Source: Mucilaginibacter phenanthrenivorans (GTDB lineage: Bacteria > Bacteroidota > Bacteroidia > Sphingobacteriales > Sphingobacteriaceae). Taken from it: 64,000 nucleotides of DNA. Of the stretch, positions 24,943 through 34,059 are shown one piece after another. Made by a program: the position numbers and the translations under genes. The DNA is taken from positions 1 through 64,000 of the forward strand of contig NZ_JAHVAP010000012.1 of assembly GCF_024721155.1 (NCBI RefSeq), in the 5' to 3' direction. The notes beneath the pieces were generated by a model, which was not told the origin of the DNA, did not search any database, and saw nothing but the letters and a program-made list of their open reading frames with translations. How positions within the stretch are numbered: the first letter of the stretch is position 1; every line of letters begins with the position of its first letter.

Positions 24943-26670
24943 ATGAAGATTGGCAGGACTCTTTACAAAATTAAAACTAACTGGCATGCGGCGTTTGGGT
25001 TTACCTTCTTAGCCCTGGCCATAATATTTTGTTTGCTTTTTTTGTTTACTGGCTACAACCAGCTCTCCCATTGGTACATAGCCGGCAGCCCGGGGTTTTA
25101 CCGGCAGGATTTCTGGGGAAAAGCGTTTTTTACCCAAAGGACCAAAGCGTACGGAAATTTGTTTTGTATTGGAGGGCTCCTGGCTTCCTCTACCTTATGT
25201 TTTCTTTTGGCCAGGAATCAGCATAAGGAAAAAATCAGCATCCGGCTTAATTTCAGGGCCTGGGTCCCTATTTGTTTTTTACCGATTTGTGGAACGTTAG
25301 CCTGGCTGTGGGGAAATAGTCTGGTAAGGCCTGCTTTTGATGAGGCTTTTTCTGCCATTAATTGCGCAGGACTTCCGCCCTTTTATACTGTCTCTTACTA
25401 TATGCTCCCGAATAACCATATCCTTTTTAATTTTATAAATGGGCTGGTTTTTCATTTTGCAACGGACAAAGTTTTTACCGGGCGATTAATTTCCCTTGTT
25501 TGTTACCTGTGCATTATTTTAATAATGTACAACTGGCTGGTAAGCTTACTGAAAAACAATTTCGTAGCGGTGATGATTACCCTGGTACTAATGCTCCAGT
25601 TCCCTACGTGGGGCTTTTCATTCCAGGCAAGAGGGTATGAGTTTTGTTCACTAGCTGCGTGGCTTGCCTTTTTCGCACTTAGTCAATATCGCTTATTTGG
25701 TAATGGCAGGTGGCTGAAACTTTACGTTATTGCCTGCGCGGCGGGCTATTGGTGTATTCCGGTCTTTTTATATTTCCATGTTGCCTGTACTATACTTATC
25801 ATTGTTAGTGCAAATCAAAAAGAGAATGCTGCGGCAAACTTTTGGAAGGCACAATTGGTGATTGCATTAGTAGTGTTTCTGCTTTACCTCCCTGCTCTTT
25901 GTTTTTCGGGCCTGCCCGCATTGATAGCGAATAAATATGTCAGCGTGCAAACACAATCGCTGCAGACGTTTAGCAATAACTTGCTAATTACATTTAAAAG
26001 CTACCTGGAGGGTTTTTCAGGTAATTTCAATTCTGAAAACCATTTAGGTGCCGGGTTACTTTTTTTCATGCCGCTAACTTTATTCTGTTTTTACACTAAC
26101 AAATGTGCATTATTGTTGGGCAAGTTTTTCATTTCTATATGGGTAGCGTGGTTGCTGGTAACGGGCATAATCCGCATATTTCCGCCGGATAGAATTATGG
26201 CGGCACAACTGAGCATCAGCCTGGCTATTAGTTGTTATACACTATGTTTGTTGGCAGAAGCTGTCATCAGAAAAACCCGGTTACGCATCCCGATTTTGAT
26301 CATTGCTTTCGGCCTGCTTGCTTATTACTTTATTAGGTCTGATCAGGACAATGTAAATTACCGCCTTTATCAAAATGACATTAATGCGAATTTTACACGC
26401 ATTCGCCGGGCCCTGGAATTGATACCTCCAGGCAAAAGCATCGATTTTTCAGACGAATGCTTTTACTGGCGTTACCTTTACCAAAAAAGGACAGGAACCT
26501 TAGCCAGAACAACGCCGGAATTGCCCCAGTTCTATATTCGTTCGAAAAATGATTCGTTACCACCCCGGTACCGGCGTTACCGGCTTAAATCGATTGCAGG
26601 AGAATATGAGGTTTACAAAAAGCCAGCGCCAAGGTCCACACAGACTGTCATAGATCATAAAATTCACTGA
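24943..26670 (+). CDS. Polytopic membrane protein, GT-C glycosyltransferase-like
   Basis: A 575-aa protein with roughly eleven to thirteen hydrophobic helices and a soluble C-terminal tail of about 100 residues. After the first helices a conserved-looking acidic loop (RPAFDEAFSAIN) precedes YMLPNNHILFN. This arrangement resembles GT-C/PMT-like enzymes that use polyprenyl-phosphate sugars, but the assignment is tentative. The ATG at 24943 is chosen over an in-frame TTG at 24934. The tail (PPGKSIDFSDECFYWRYLYQ) is periplasmic-like. It is not obviously part of the FNR-type regulon. Confidence 0.55.
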   Translation: MKIGRTLYKIKTNWHAAFGFTFLALAIIFCLLFLFTGYNQLSHWYIAGSPGFYRQDFWGKAFFTQRTKAYGNLFCIGGLLASSTLCFLLARNQHKEKISIRLNFRAWVPICFLPICGTLAWLWGNSLVRPAFDEAFSAINCAGLPPFYTVSYYMLPNNHILFNFINGLVFHFATDKVFTGRLISLVCYLCIILIMYNWLVSLLKNNFVAVMITLVLMLQFPTWGFSFQARGYEFCSLAAWLAFFALSQYRLFGNGRWLKLYVIACAAGYWCIPVFLYFHVACTILIIVSANQKENAAANFWKAQLVIALVVFLLYLPALCFSGLPALIANKYVSVQTQSLQTFSNNLLITFKSYLEGFSGNFNSENHLGAGLLFFMPLTLFCFYTNKCALLLGKFFISIWVAWLLVTGIIRIFPPDRIMAAQLSISLAISCYTLCLLAEAVIRKTRLRIPILIIAFGLLAYYFIRSDQDNVNYRLYQNDINANFTRIRRALELIPPGKSIDFSDECFYWRYLYQKRTGTLARTTPELPQFYIRSKNDSLPPRYRRYRLKSIAGEYEVYKKPAPRSTQTVIDHKIH

Positions 26671-26683
26671 CCGCCGCTAAGAG

Positions 26684-26780
26684 TGATCTCCATCACTTAA
26701 AATATTGACAAATACCATCTTGCATAAAATTCAAATGTGACCTCCATCATTGATTTAGAATAAAGCAAAAGCAATTTTTG
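26684..26780 (+). promoter_or_regulatory. FNR/CRP-type promoter of the LOG-kinase operon
   Basis: The proximal site TGACCTCCATCA (26738-26749) is centred 33 bp from a -7-like AATTTTTG (26773-26780). A stronger palindrome AGTGAT-N4-ATCACT (core 26684-26695) lies 54 bp further upstream, outside the usual 22-bp pairing. Confidence 0.7.
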
Positions 26781-26860
26781 TAAAGCTCATTTTGGTTTAT
26801 GGAAATGCATATTCCTGGAGATCCTTCAACCACATGCTTTTACGATTTAGAAAGAATAAA

Positions 26861-27580
26861 ATGAACAGATCGGAAATTGTTTTTTTAGATGGCCCTCAAT
26901 CCAGGTGGAAGGAGTTAAAGTTTACATTTCAAACAATGACGCAGTTGATCCACGGCTTTCGGGCGCTGCATTTTATTGGTCCTTGCATTACGATCTTCGG
27001 ATCGGCCAGGTTCAAAGAAGATCACCCTTATTATGCGCTCACACGTAAAGCTGCCGCTGCATTTGCCCAACTGGGTTTTACCATTTTAACCGGTGGCGGA
27101 CCGGGCTTGATGGAAGCAGCCAACCGGGGTGCAAAAGATGTGGGTGGAAGATCAGTTGGCTGTAACATTCAGCTGCCAATAGAGCAACAGCCCAATCCTT
27201 ACCTAGACAAATGGGTCTATATGAAACAGTTCTTCCTGCGCAAAGTACTCCTGGTTAAATACTCCTTCGCTTTCGTGGTTATGCCCGGAGGATACGGAAC
27301 TTTAGATGAATACTTTGAAGCGCTTACTTTAATACAAACCCATAAGATCAAAAATTTCCCAATTATCATTTTTGGAAAAGAATATCACAAAGACCTGCTC
27401 GAACATATTGAACAGATGAGCAAAAGCGCCACAATAAGTAATGACGACGCACACTTGTTTCTCGTCACCGATAATATTGATGAGGCGGTTAAATTAATTA
27501 TTGAAAAAAGTATAAAGCAATATGGCCTTAAGCCTGAAAATAAGATCAAACCATTTAAATGGCTTTTTGAACACAAATAA
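26861..27580 (+). CDS. LOG-family nucleotide phosphoribohydrolase
   Basis: A 239-aa protein of the LOG (lysine decarboxylase-like) family with GGGPGLMEAANRG and the active-site PGGYGTLDE. Members hydrolyse nucleoside 5'-monophosphates to free base and ribose 5-phosphate. The frame is open from a TTG at 26792, but the predicted transcript start near 26784 and the family's length favour ATG 26861; ATG 26834 is an alternative. It shares an operon (38-base gap) with the second FixL-like kinase, an unexplained association. Confidence 0.85.
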   Translation: MNRSEIVFLDGPQSRWKELKFTFQTMTQLIHGFRALHFIGPCITIFGSARFKEDHPYYALTRKAAAAFAQLGFTILTGGGPGLMEAANRGAKDVGGRSVGCNIQLPIEQQPNPYLDKWVYMKQFFLRKVLLVKYSFAFVVMPGGYGTLDEYFEALTLIQTHKIKNFPIIIFGKEYHKDLLEHIEQMSKSATISNDDAHLFLVTDNIDEAVKLIIEKSIKQYGLKPENKIKPFKWLFEHK

Positions 27581-27618
27581 ATCTTCCTCTCTTAACTCAA
27601 CCGCAATCATTTTCAGCT

Positions 27619-28845
27619 ATGTACAGTGCCGACTTATTAAAAGCCATTATTGAAAATGTAATAGATGGTATCCTCGTTATTGATCAGGACGGCATTATTC
27701 TGATGGCCAATCCTTCAGCCTGCAACTTGTTCGGATATCCTGTTAACGAATTATATGGCCATAATATAAATATGCTTATGCCTTCCCCGGACAGGGACCA
27801 GCACGATAAATATCTCAAACGTCATGCGTCCACCCGGGAGTCCCATATCATCGGTATCGGCCGGGAGATAATCGGACTAAAAAAAAATGGAATAGTTTTT
27901 CCCGCAAGGCTGGCTGTCAGCGAGGTTAAATATAACGGCAGGAACCTGTATACAAGTGTGATACATGACCTGACGCAGGAAAAGAAGACCGAAGAAAAAT
28001 TACGGCAACATGCTGATGAATTAGAAACCGTTGTTGAGGAAAGAACCCATTTTCTGAAAAATATTGTAAAAACGCTGGAACAGGCAAAAGACGAGGTTAA
28101 TACCTCTCTTTTGAAGGAAAAGGAAGTTAACCAGCTAAAAACCCGCTTTGTTTCCATGGCCTCCCATGAATTCAGAACGCCGTTGAGCAGCATTCAGCTT
28201 TCTGCCTCATTAATTGAGCATTATTATGACCGCCTGGATAAACAGAAAATATTTAGCCACCTGGGTAAAATTAAAATGGCTGTGGGAAGCCTGACCGCTA
28301 TTTTAAATGATTTCTTATCCGTCGAAAAAATCGAGCAGGGAAAAGTTAACGTAGTATATCGGGAATTTGATTTAAGTGCGCTTTGCGGGGAGATTGTAGA
28401 TGCCATGAGAATGCAGTTAAAAGCCGGTCAGAAAATTATCTATATGCACTCTGGCGATACTACAACTGTAATGCTTGACAGCGACCTCCTGCAGAATACC
28501 CTGCTCAACCTTGTCTCTAATTCCATAAAATATTCAAATAACGATGGATTTATTGAGGTAAAATCGGAGATCACAGCGTCCGCCTGCATAATTTCCATTA
28601 AAGATAATGGCATAGGCATCCCGCAGGAAGACCAGTGCCATTTATTTGAAGCTTTCTTTCGGGCACAGAACACGCAGGACATCCAGGGAACCGGGTTAGG
28701 ACTGAATATTGTTAAGCGTTATACCGAACTTATGAATGGCTCCGTAAGTTTTGAAAGCGATGTGCAATCCGGAACAACTTTCACGCTAATATTCCCTATT
28801 AAGGATCTAAGTGTGTTTAATTTCAGTAACTCGCTAACCGCGTAA
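27619..28845 (+). CDS. Second PAS histidine kinase, FixL-like heme-PAS candidate
   Basis: A 408-aa paralogue of the kinase at 23397-24584, collinear throughout. The PAS domain has LMPSPDRDQHDKYL and SHIIGIGRE with His76 at the same position and Arg97 conserved. HisKA has His183 (MASHEFRTPLSSIQL), and HATPase_c has NLVSNSIKYS, DNGIGIPQ and GTGLGLN. No partner regulator is adjacent, so it may feed the same REC-Crp regulator or the receiver at the right edge of the window. It is probably induced under low oxygen, which would make a feedback branch. Confidence 0.87.
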   Translation: MYSADLLKAIIENVIDGILVIDQDGIILMANPSACNLFGYPVNELYGHNINMLMPSPDRDQHDKYLKRHASTRESHIIGIGREIIGLKKNGIVFPARLAVSEVKYNGRNLYTSVIHDLTQEKKTEEKLRQHADELETVVEERTHFLKNIVKTLEQAKDEVNTSLLKEKEVNQLKTRFVSMASHEFRTPLSSIQLSASLIEHYYDRLDKQKIFSHLGKIKMAVGSLTAILNDFLSVEKIEQGKVNVVYREFDLSALCGEIVDAMRMQLKAGQKIIYMHSGDTTTVMLDSDLLQNTLLNLVSNSIKYSNNDGFIEVKSEITASACIISIKDNGIGIPQEDQCHLFEAFFRAQNTQDIQGTGLGLNIVKRYTELMNGSVSFESDVQSGTTFTLIFPIKDLSVFNFSNSLTA

Positions 28846-28854
28846 CAGCTATGT

Positions 28855-30279
28855 TCAAACCATATTAGTTTCGATATCAAAAAGAAATTCTTTTTGATCC
28901 TGTTTAAGTATTATAGGGTTGATATGTAATTCATCCTTGATTTTCACACGTAATGCTTCCTGCGCGCATGGCTCACCATGAACAAGATAAATATGCGGGG
29001 GAACAACCTCAAAATCTCTTAACCAAGTTAGCAATTCTGCCTGGTCGGCATGAGCAGATAACCCGCCTATTTCTTTTACCCGGGCTTTTACTGCATAATA
29101 CTGCCCATGAATTTTTATTTCATGTGTTTGATTCAACAATGCCCTCCCCCGTGTTCCTTCAGCCTGGTAGCCAATGATTAAAATCGTGTTTTTAGGGTCG
29201 GTAATATAATGTTTAAGATATTCCAGTACCCGTCCGCCGGTGAGCATACCACTGGCTGCCAGCACGATTTTACTTCCCTTCCGCTTAATTATTTTCTCCG
29301 TTCCCTCGTAATCCTGGTTAATCGTCAGGCCGCTGAACATCCGGCTGACTTCCTTCGGAGCTATGGTTATCCACTCCGGGTATTTCACTAAAGTTTTACT
29401 TGCCGATGCTGCCATTGGGCTATCCAGGAAAACGGGGATTTCGACAGGAATATCCTTTTGAAATTTAAGCTTGTACAAAAGATGCATCACTTCCTGCGCC
29501 CTCCCAACCGCAAAACAGGGGATAAGCATACTTCCCTTGTTAAAAATGGTGTCTTTTATAATAAAAGCCAGTTCAGCGCCGGTATTTCCTGCTCCATGCA
29601 GCCGGTCGCCATATGTTGATTCCATGATTACAAAGTCTGCTTTGGCAGCATGAACCGGAAGCGGGAAAAGTTCAGAATGGTAACGACCAATATCCCCGGA
29701 AAAAACAATTGTTTTATGATAACAATCAATTGCAACTGAACAGGCGCCCGGAATATGGCCGCCGGGATATAACTGAAATTGAATATGATCACTAAGCCGG
29801 TATGGTTTTCCCGCATCCACCGGCTCAAAATACCGCAATGCAGCCTCTACATCGGCGGTTGTATACAATGGTTTCGCGGGACTGTGCCGCGTATAACCAT
29901 GTTTATTGGCTTTATGAGCATCTTCTTCCTGTAATTTTGCGCTATCCCTTAAGATCAGTTCGGTTAGGTCGCGTGTCGGCTTGCTCATGTATATTTTACC
30001 CCGGTACCCGTTTTTAACCAGCAAGGGAATATACCCGCAATGATCGAGGTGGGCGTGGGTCAGGATCATTGCACCAATTGAAGACGGATCAACAGGTAAT
30101 GGCTCCCAGTTCTTTTCGCGCATGGACTTAATTCCCTGGAACAATCCGCAATCAATTAACAAGTTTAATTCCGGTGTCTTTAACAGGTGCTTAGAGCCGG
30201 TTACGGTTTCCGCGGCCCCCAACGATAACAAATAAACAGCCCGGTTATCGTTTTCTGCAAATTGATCGATCTTCATCAT
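28855..30279 (-). CDS. MBL-fold/beta-CASP RNA-processing exonuclease-like protein
   Basis: A 474-aa metallo-beta-lactamase-fold nuclease of the CPSF-73/TTHA0252 group. The zinc motif is THAHLDHCGY; further signatures are GGHIPGA, FSGDIGR, the beta-CASP DSPMA, SGMLTGGR, and the C-terminal HADQAELLTWL and VHGEP histidines. It likely processes or degrades RNA. The frame is open to a GTG at 30345, but that codon overlaps a regulator site and lies upstream of the predicted transcript start, so I use ATG 30279 (30276 is equally possible). It diverges from hsp20. Confidence 0.88.
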   Translation of the reverse strand: MMKIDQFAENDNRAVYLLSLGAAETVTGSKHLLKTPELNLLIDCGLFQGIKSMREKNWEPLPVDPSSIGAMILTHAHLDHCGYIPLLVKNGYRGKIYMSKPTRDLTELILRDSAKLQEEDAHKANKHGYTRHSPAKPLYTTADVEAALRYFEPVDAGKPYRLSDHIQFQLYPGGHIPGACSVAIDCYHKTIVFSGDIGRYHSELFPLPVHAAKADFVIMESTYGDRLHGAGNTGAELAFIIKDTIFNKGSMLIPCFAVGRAQEVMHLLYKLKFQKDIPVEIPVFLDSPMAASASKTLVKYPEWITIAPKEVSRMFSGLTINQDYEGTEKIIKRKGSKIVLAASGMLTGGRVLEYLKHYITDPKNTILIIGYQAEGTRGRALLNQTHEIKIHGQYYAVKARVKEIGGLSAHADQAELLTWLRDFEVVPPHIYLVHGEPCAQEALRVKIKDELHINPIILKQDQKEFLFDIETNMV

Positions 30280-30302
30280 TATGAGGATTATATAGTTTGA
30301 TA

Positions 30303-30397
30303 TAAAGTTAAAGCGGCAATAGGTCTTAGTTTTGATATACATCACTATTTCAATTGATTGGCATCATAGTATAACTCAAGCGCGGAACAGAGATTTG
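30303..30397. promoter_or_regulatory. Divergent FNR/CRP-type promoter shared by the MBL nuclease and hsp20
   Basis: TGATATACATCA (30333-30344) and TGATTGGCATCA (30355-30366) have centres 22 bp apart. Minus -7 box TAACTTTA (30303-30310) is 32 and 54 bp away. Plus -7-like box GAGATTTG (30390-30397) is 33 and 55 bp away. Each gene therefore sees one near and one far site. Confidence 0.75.
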
Positions 30398-30421
30398 TGT
30401 TAGAAAAAAAATTAAATCATT

Positions 30422-30850
30422 ATGTCACACTTAGTAAAATCACATCGCTCTCCATCATTAAGGTCAATGATGGAGGATTTCTGGAGCACAGACAGGTTTT
30501 TTGATAAACCCTTTAACGGTGAATTATTGCCTGCGGTAAATATTCGCGAGACTAAAAATCATTACAAACTGGATGTATCAGTTCCGGGTTTTAAAAAAGA
30601 TGATTTTAAGATCACCACGGAAGACGGCTTGCTGACTATAAGCGCCGAAACCAGCAATGAGCAAAATGAAGAAAAAGAAAATTATACCAGGAGGGAATTT
30701 TCTTCTTCGTCCTTCACACGCACATTTCACCTGCCTGAAAATGTAGAGGAAGATAATATCAGCGCCAACTATCAAAATGGACTGCTGGAGATCGAACTTA
30801 AAAAATCCGGAAAAAGCTCGACAGCAAAAAAGGAAATAAAAGTAGCCTAG
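30422..30850 (+). CDS. Small heat shock protein, Hsp20/alpha-crystallin family
   Basis: A 142-aa ATP-independent holdase that keeps unfolding proteins soluble. The alpha-crystallin domain spans about residues 33-130 with LPAVNIRETKNHYKLDVSVPG, the GLLTISAE strand and the late NGLLEIELKK motif; the short C-terminal tail is Lys/Ser-rich. It has its own leader and ends at a terminator. In DosR- and FNR-type low-oxygen regulons of other bacteria an Hsp20 is a common member, which fits its promoter here. Confidence 0.95.
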   Translation: MSHLVKSHRSPSLRSMMEDFWSTDRFFDKPFNGELLPAVNIRETKNHYKLDVSVPGFKKDDFKITTEDGLLTISAETSNEQNEEKENYTRREFSSSSFTRTFHLPENVEEDNISANYQNGLLEIELKKSGKSSTAKKEIKVA

Positions 30851-30858
30851 AGAAAATC

Positions 30859-30898
30859 AAAACAGTACCTGCAGGAACCTAACCGCGGGTACTGTTTT
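30859..30898 (+). terminator. Terminator after hsp20
   Basis: AAAACAGTACC (30859-30869) pairs with GGTACTGTTTT (30888-30898) across an 18-base loop, ending in T residues. Imperfect termination could feed the PEP synthase gene 43 bases on. Confidence 0.7.
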
Positions 30899-30941
30899 AT
30901 TGGCGTCCTGATCTTTTATTTACACCATAAACAACAATGAG

Positions 30942-33356
30942 ATGGAAAGATTTATAAAAAAATTCAGCGAAACAGGTATCAGTGATATTCTTGAAGTGGG
31001 TGGTAAAAATGCTTCCCTGGGTGAAATGTTTACGCATTTAACTACAAAGGGAATACAGGTACCCAACGGGTTTTCCATTACCGCTGCAGCCTTCCGGTAT
31101 TTTATCAGCTTTAACAGGTTGGAGGAAAAATTGGAAACGCTGATGAGTGGCCTGGACCGAAAGGATTTTCTGAATTTGAATAAAACAGGAGCCAAAGCCC
31201 GGGAACTGATCATGGGCGGCGTGATGCCGAATGATTTACGGATGGCCATAATAGATGCCTATGATTATCTTTTTGATAATGCAGACCAGGAAGTGGCGGT
31301 ACGCAGCAGTGCAACTGCTGAAGACCTGCCCGATGCCAGTTTTGCGGGGCAGCACGAATCTTACTTAAATATCAGTGGGCATAACGCCTTGCTTTTGGCA
31401 GTGAGACGCTGTTTTGCATCTCTGTATACAGACAGGGCCATTAAATACAGGGAGGATAAAGGATTTGATCACAGCAAAGTTTTTCTCTCGGTGGGTGTAC
31501 AGCAAATGGTGCGTTCAGACATTGGCTGCTCGGGCGTAGGGTTTACACTTGAGCCTGAATCCGGATTTAAAGATGTAGTGCACATAGCAGGTGTTTGGGG
31601 TTTGGGAGAAAATATGGTTCAAGGTACGGTTACGCCCGATGAGTTTCTTGTTTTTAAACCTTCCCTAAAGAGAAAATTAAAATCCATCATTCAAAAAAAC
31701 CTGGGCAGCAAATGCAAAATGATGGTTTATGCCAAAAAAAACGATGAAACAAATGTAACTATTAACAAAGACACCCCCTGGGAGCTGCGTGAAAAGTTTG
31801 TTTTACAGGACAGGGAAATTGAGCAGATAGCTAATTGGGCGCTGATCATTGAGGATCATTACCAGAAGGCGATGGATTTTGAATGGGCCAAAGACGGCAT
31901 CAATCACCAGCTATATATTATACAAGCCCGCCCAGAAACGGTACATAGCCGAAAAAAAACAATACAGGTAAAATCTTGCCAGATCATTGAAAAAGGCGAA
32001 GAAATGACCCATGGTGAAGCCATTGGCAGTATGATCACTGCTGGCTTTGCTAAAGTTTTATCCTCGCCGGAAGAAGCTGGCAAGCTAAAGGAAGGCGATA
32101 TTTTAGTCACAGACACAACCAGCCCGGATTGGGATCCGATCCTAAAAAAGGTAGCGGGCATCGTTACCAATAAGGGGGGACGAACCAGCCACGCCGCTAT
32201 TATTGCGCGTGAACTGGGCGTTGTTGCAATTGTAGGTACTGAAGATGCAACAACAGCTATCAGGGATGGCGACCAAATCACACTGAACTGTGCCGAAGGT
32301 AAAATTGGGTACGTTTACCGCGGGAAATTAAACTGGAAGGAAACGGTCACCACCGTAAGCCATGTGCATCTTCCGGAAAATGTTAAAGCACAGTTGATTA
32401 TTGGCGAACCGGAAAAAGCATTTCCGTTGTCCTTTTTTCCAAACGATGGCGTGGGGTTAATGCGGCTGGAATTTATCATAAACAACTACGTACAGATCCA
32501 TCCAATGGCGCTGGTAAAATTTGACCAGGTTAAAGATGAAATTGACAGGGTAAAAATTCAAAACCTGACCCACAGTTATCCGCATAAGGAACAATATTTT
32601 ATTGACAGGCTATCGCAGGGGGTGGCCACTATTGCTGCGGCCTTTTATCCTAAGGAGGTTATCGTCAGGATGAGCGATTTCAAAACGAATGAATACGCCG
32701 GATTGATCGGAGGCAAATATTTCGAACCAGAGGAAGCAAACCCTATGATCGGGTTCAGGGGGGCATCAAGATATTACAATAAACGCTACCAGGAAGGGTT
32801 CAGGCTGGAGTGCGAAGCCATGAAGGTGGTAAGGGATGAGATGGGCCTGACCAATGTTAAACTGATGATCCCATTTTGCCGTACAGTGGACGAAGGAAAA
32901 AAAGTTGTTGCCCTTATGGAAACCTATGGACTTAAAAGAGGTGAAAATGGCCTCCAGATTTTTGTTATGGCGGAGATCCCCAGCAACGTATTGCTGGCTG
33001 AGGAATTTGCTGAAATATTCGATGGTTTCTCTATTGGCTCAAATGATCTTACCCAATTAACATTGGGAATTGACCGCGATTCGGCCCTGATCGCCGATTT
33101 GTTTGATGAACAAAATGCGGCCAGCAAACAACTGATTGTCTCCATGATCAAAAAAGCCAATAAACTTCATAAGAAGGTAGGATTATGCGGCCAGGCACCG
33201 AGTGACTCTGCTGCATTTACCCGCTTGTTGGTAGAAACAGGTATCGATAGCATCGCATTTAATCCCGATGCACTGCTTAGGGGAATTGAAAATATAAACC
33301 AGGCACTCATAACAGATAAAAATGTCCTTTCTGAAAGGCATTCCACTTACCATTGA
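30942..33356 (+). CDS. ppsA: Phosphoenolpyruvate synthase
   Basis: An 804-aa enzyme converting pyruvate, ATP and water to PEP, AMP and phosphate. The ATP-grasp-like N-terminal domain has VRSSATAEDLPDASFAGQHE, the phospho-His swivel domain has GGRTSHAAIIARELG (His near residue 417), and the C-terminal PEP/pyruvate barrel has MLTQLT-like GSNDLTQLTLG and CGQAPSD. Length and order are normal for PpsA. No FNR-type site lies directly upstream; it may be read through from hsp20. It would permit gluconeogenic carbon flow when respiration is limited. Confidence 0.93.
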   Translation: MERFIKKFSETGISDILEVGGKNASLGEMFTHLTTKGIQVPNGFSITAAAFRYFISFNRLEEKLETLMSGLDRKDFLNLNKTGAKARELIMGGVMPNDLRMAIIDAYDYLFDNADQEVAVRSSATAEDLPDASFAGQHESYLNISGHNALLLAVRRCFASLYTDRAIKYREDKGFDHSKVFLSVGVQQMVRSDIGCSGVGFTLEPESGFKDVVHIAGVWGLGENMVQGTVTPDEFLVFKPSLKRKLKSIIQKNLGSKCKMMVYAKKNDETNVTINKDTPWELREKFVLQDREIEQIANWALIIEDHYQKAMDFEWAKDGINHQLYIIQARPETVHSRKKTIQVKSCQIIEKGEEMTHGEAIGSMITAGFAKVLSSPEEAGKLKEGDILVTDTTSPDWDPILKKVAGIVTNKGGRTSHAAIIARELGVVAIVGTEDATTAIRDGDQITLNCAEGKIGYVYRGKLNWKETVTTVSHVHLPENVKAQLIIGEPEKAFPLSFFPNDGVGLMRLEFIINNYVQIHPMALVKFDQVKDEIDRVKIQNLTHSYPHKEQYFIDRLSQGVATIAAAFYPKEVIVRMSDFKTNEYAGLIGGKYFEPEEANPMIGFRGASRYYNKRYQEGFRLECEAMKVVRDEMGLTNVKLMIPFCRTVDEGKKVVALMETYGLKRGENGLQIFVMAEIPSNVLLAEEFAEIFDGFSIGSNDLTQLTLGIDRDSALIADLFDEQNAASKQLIVSMIKKANKLHKKVGLCGQAPSDSAAFTRLLVETGIDSIAFNPDALLRGIENINQALITDKNVLSERHSTYH

Positions 33357-33411
33357 AAATTTAATAACAAAGAAAGTCTTGTATAGCAAAACAAAAAATC
33401 AACATAAGTAA

Positions 33412-33993
33412 ATGGAAACAATGGCCTTTAAAACAATGCGTAATAATATTAATCACTGGTGGTTAATATTAGTGGCAGGAATCCTGCTGCTGGGCGTAGG
33501 TGCGTGGGTCATCAAATCGCCATTTCAGTCTTATCTGTCCTTAAGCTGGGTGTTTGCAATAGGCCTTGTTGGAACCGGTATTTTTGAAATTGGCTTTGCT
33601 CTTATAAACCACCATAACCTGCGTGGCTGGGTATGGCGGCTAATCGCCGGAATATTTGATATCATTATTGGTGTTTACCTTTTTAACAATACGTTAATTA
33701 CCATCGCATTTTTGCCCTTGATTATTTCCCTATGGGCCATTTTCAGGGGGCTCACGGCTGTTGGAGATGCCTTTCATATTCGGGCATACGGCTTGGGTGA
33801 CTGGAGGCGCTTATTGTTTACCGCCTTTATCATTATTGCTATGGCGGCCCTGATTCTGGCTTGCCCGTCTATCGGAATCGAAAATATTTTCCTCTATAGT
33901 GGCTTTGCCATTATGGCTGCAGGCGCTTTTCGGATCTATTTAGCTTTTAAACTTCGCAAAATAAAGCAGATTTATCAGGAACTTTTCGATTGA
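33412..33993 (+). CDS. HdeD-family (DUF308) membrane protein
   Basis: A 193-aa integral membrane protein with six hydrophobic helices arranged as three pairs, like HdeD of the enterobacterial acid-resistance island. Recognisable features are LLGVGAWVIKSPFQS and the repeated GLVGTGIFEIGFAL and GLTAVGDAFHI pattern. Its biochemical role is not known in the family. It follows ppsA by 55 bases on the same strand and is probably co-transcribed. Confidence 0.85.
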   Translation: METMAFKTMRNNINHWWLILVAGILLLGVGAWVIKSPFQSYLSLSWVFAIGLVGTGIFEIGFALINHHNLRGWVWRLIAGIFDIIIGVYLFNNTLITIAFLPLIISLWAIFRGLTAVGDAFHIRAYGLGDWRRLLFTAFIIIAMAALILACPSIGIENIFLYSGFAIMAAGAFRIYLAFKLRKIKQIYQELFD

Positions 33994-34059
33994 CCACAAT
34001 AGTATTAATTGCTAAAGGTTGGCCTATCAATCAGTTTATAACCGTTTGTTTCAATTTAT

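Noticed and set aside
26792..26860. TTG-initiated extension of the LOG protein
   Set aside because: It begins about 8 bases after the predicted transcript start and adds residues not typical of the family.
30280..30345. N-terminal extension of the MBL/beta-CASP protein from a GTG start
   Set aside because: It overlaps a regulator site and the proposed -7 box, and the extra residues look like translated AT-rich leader.
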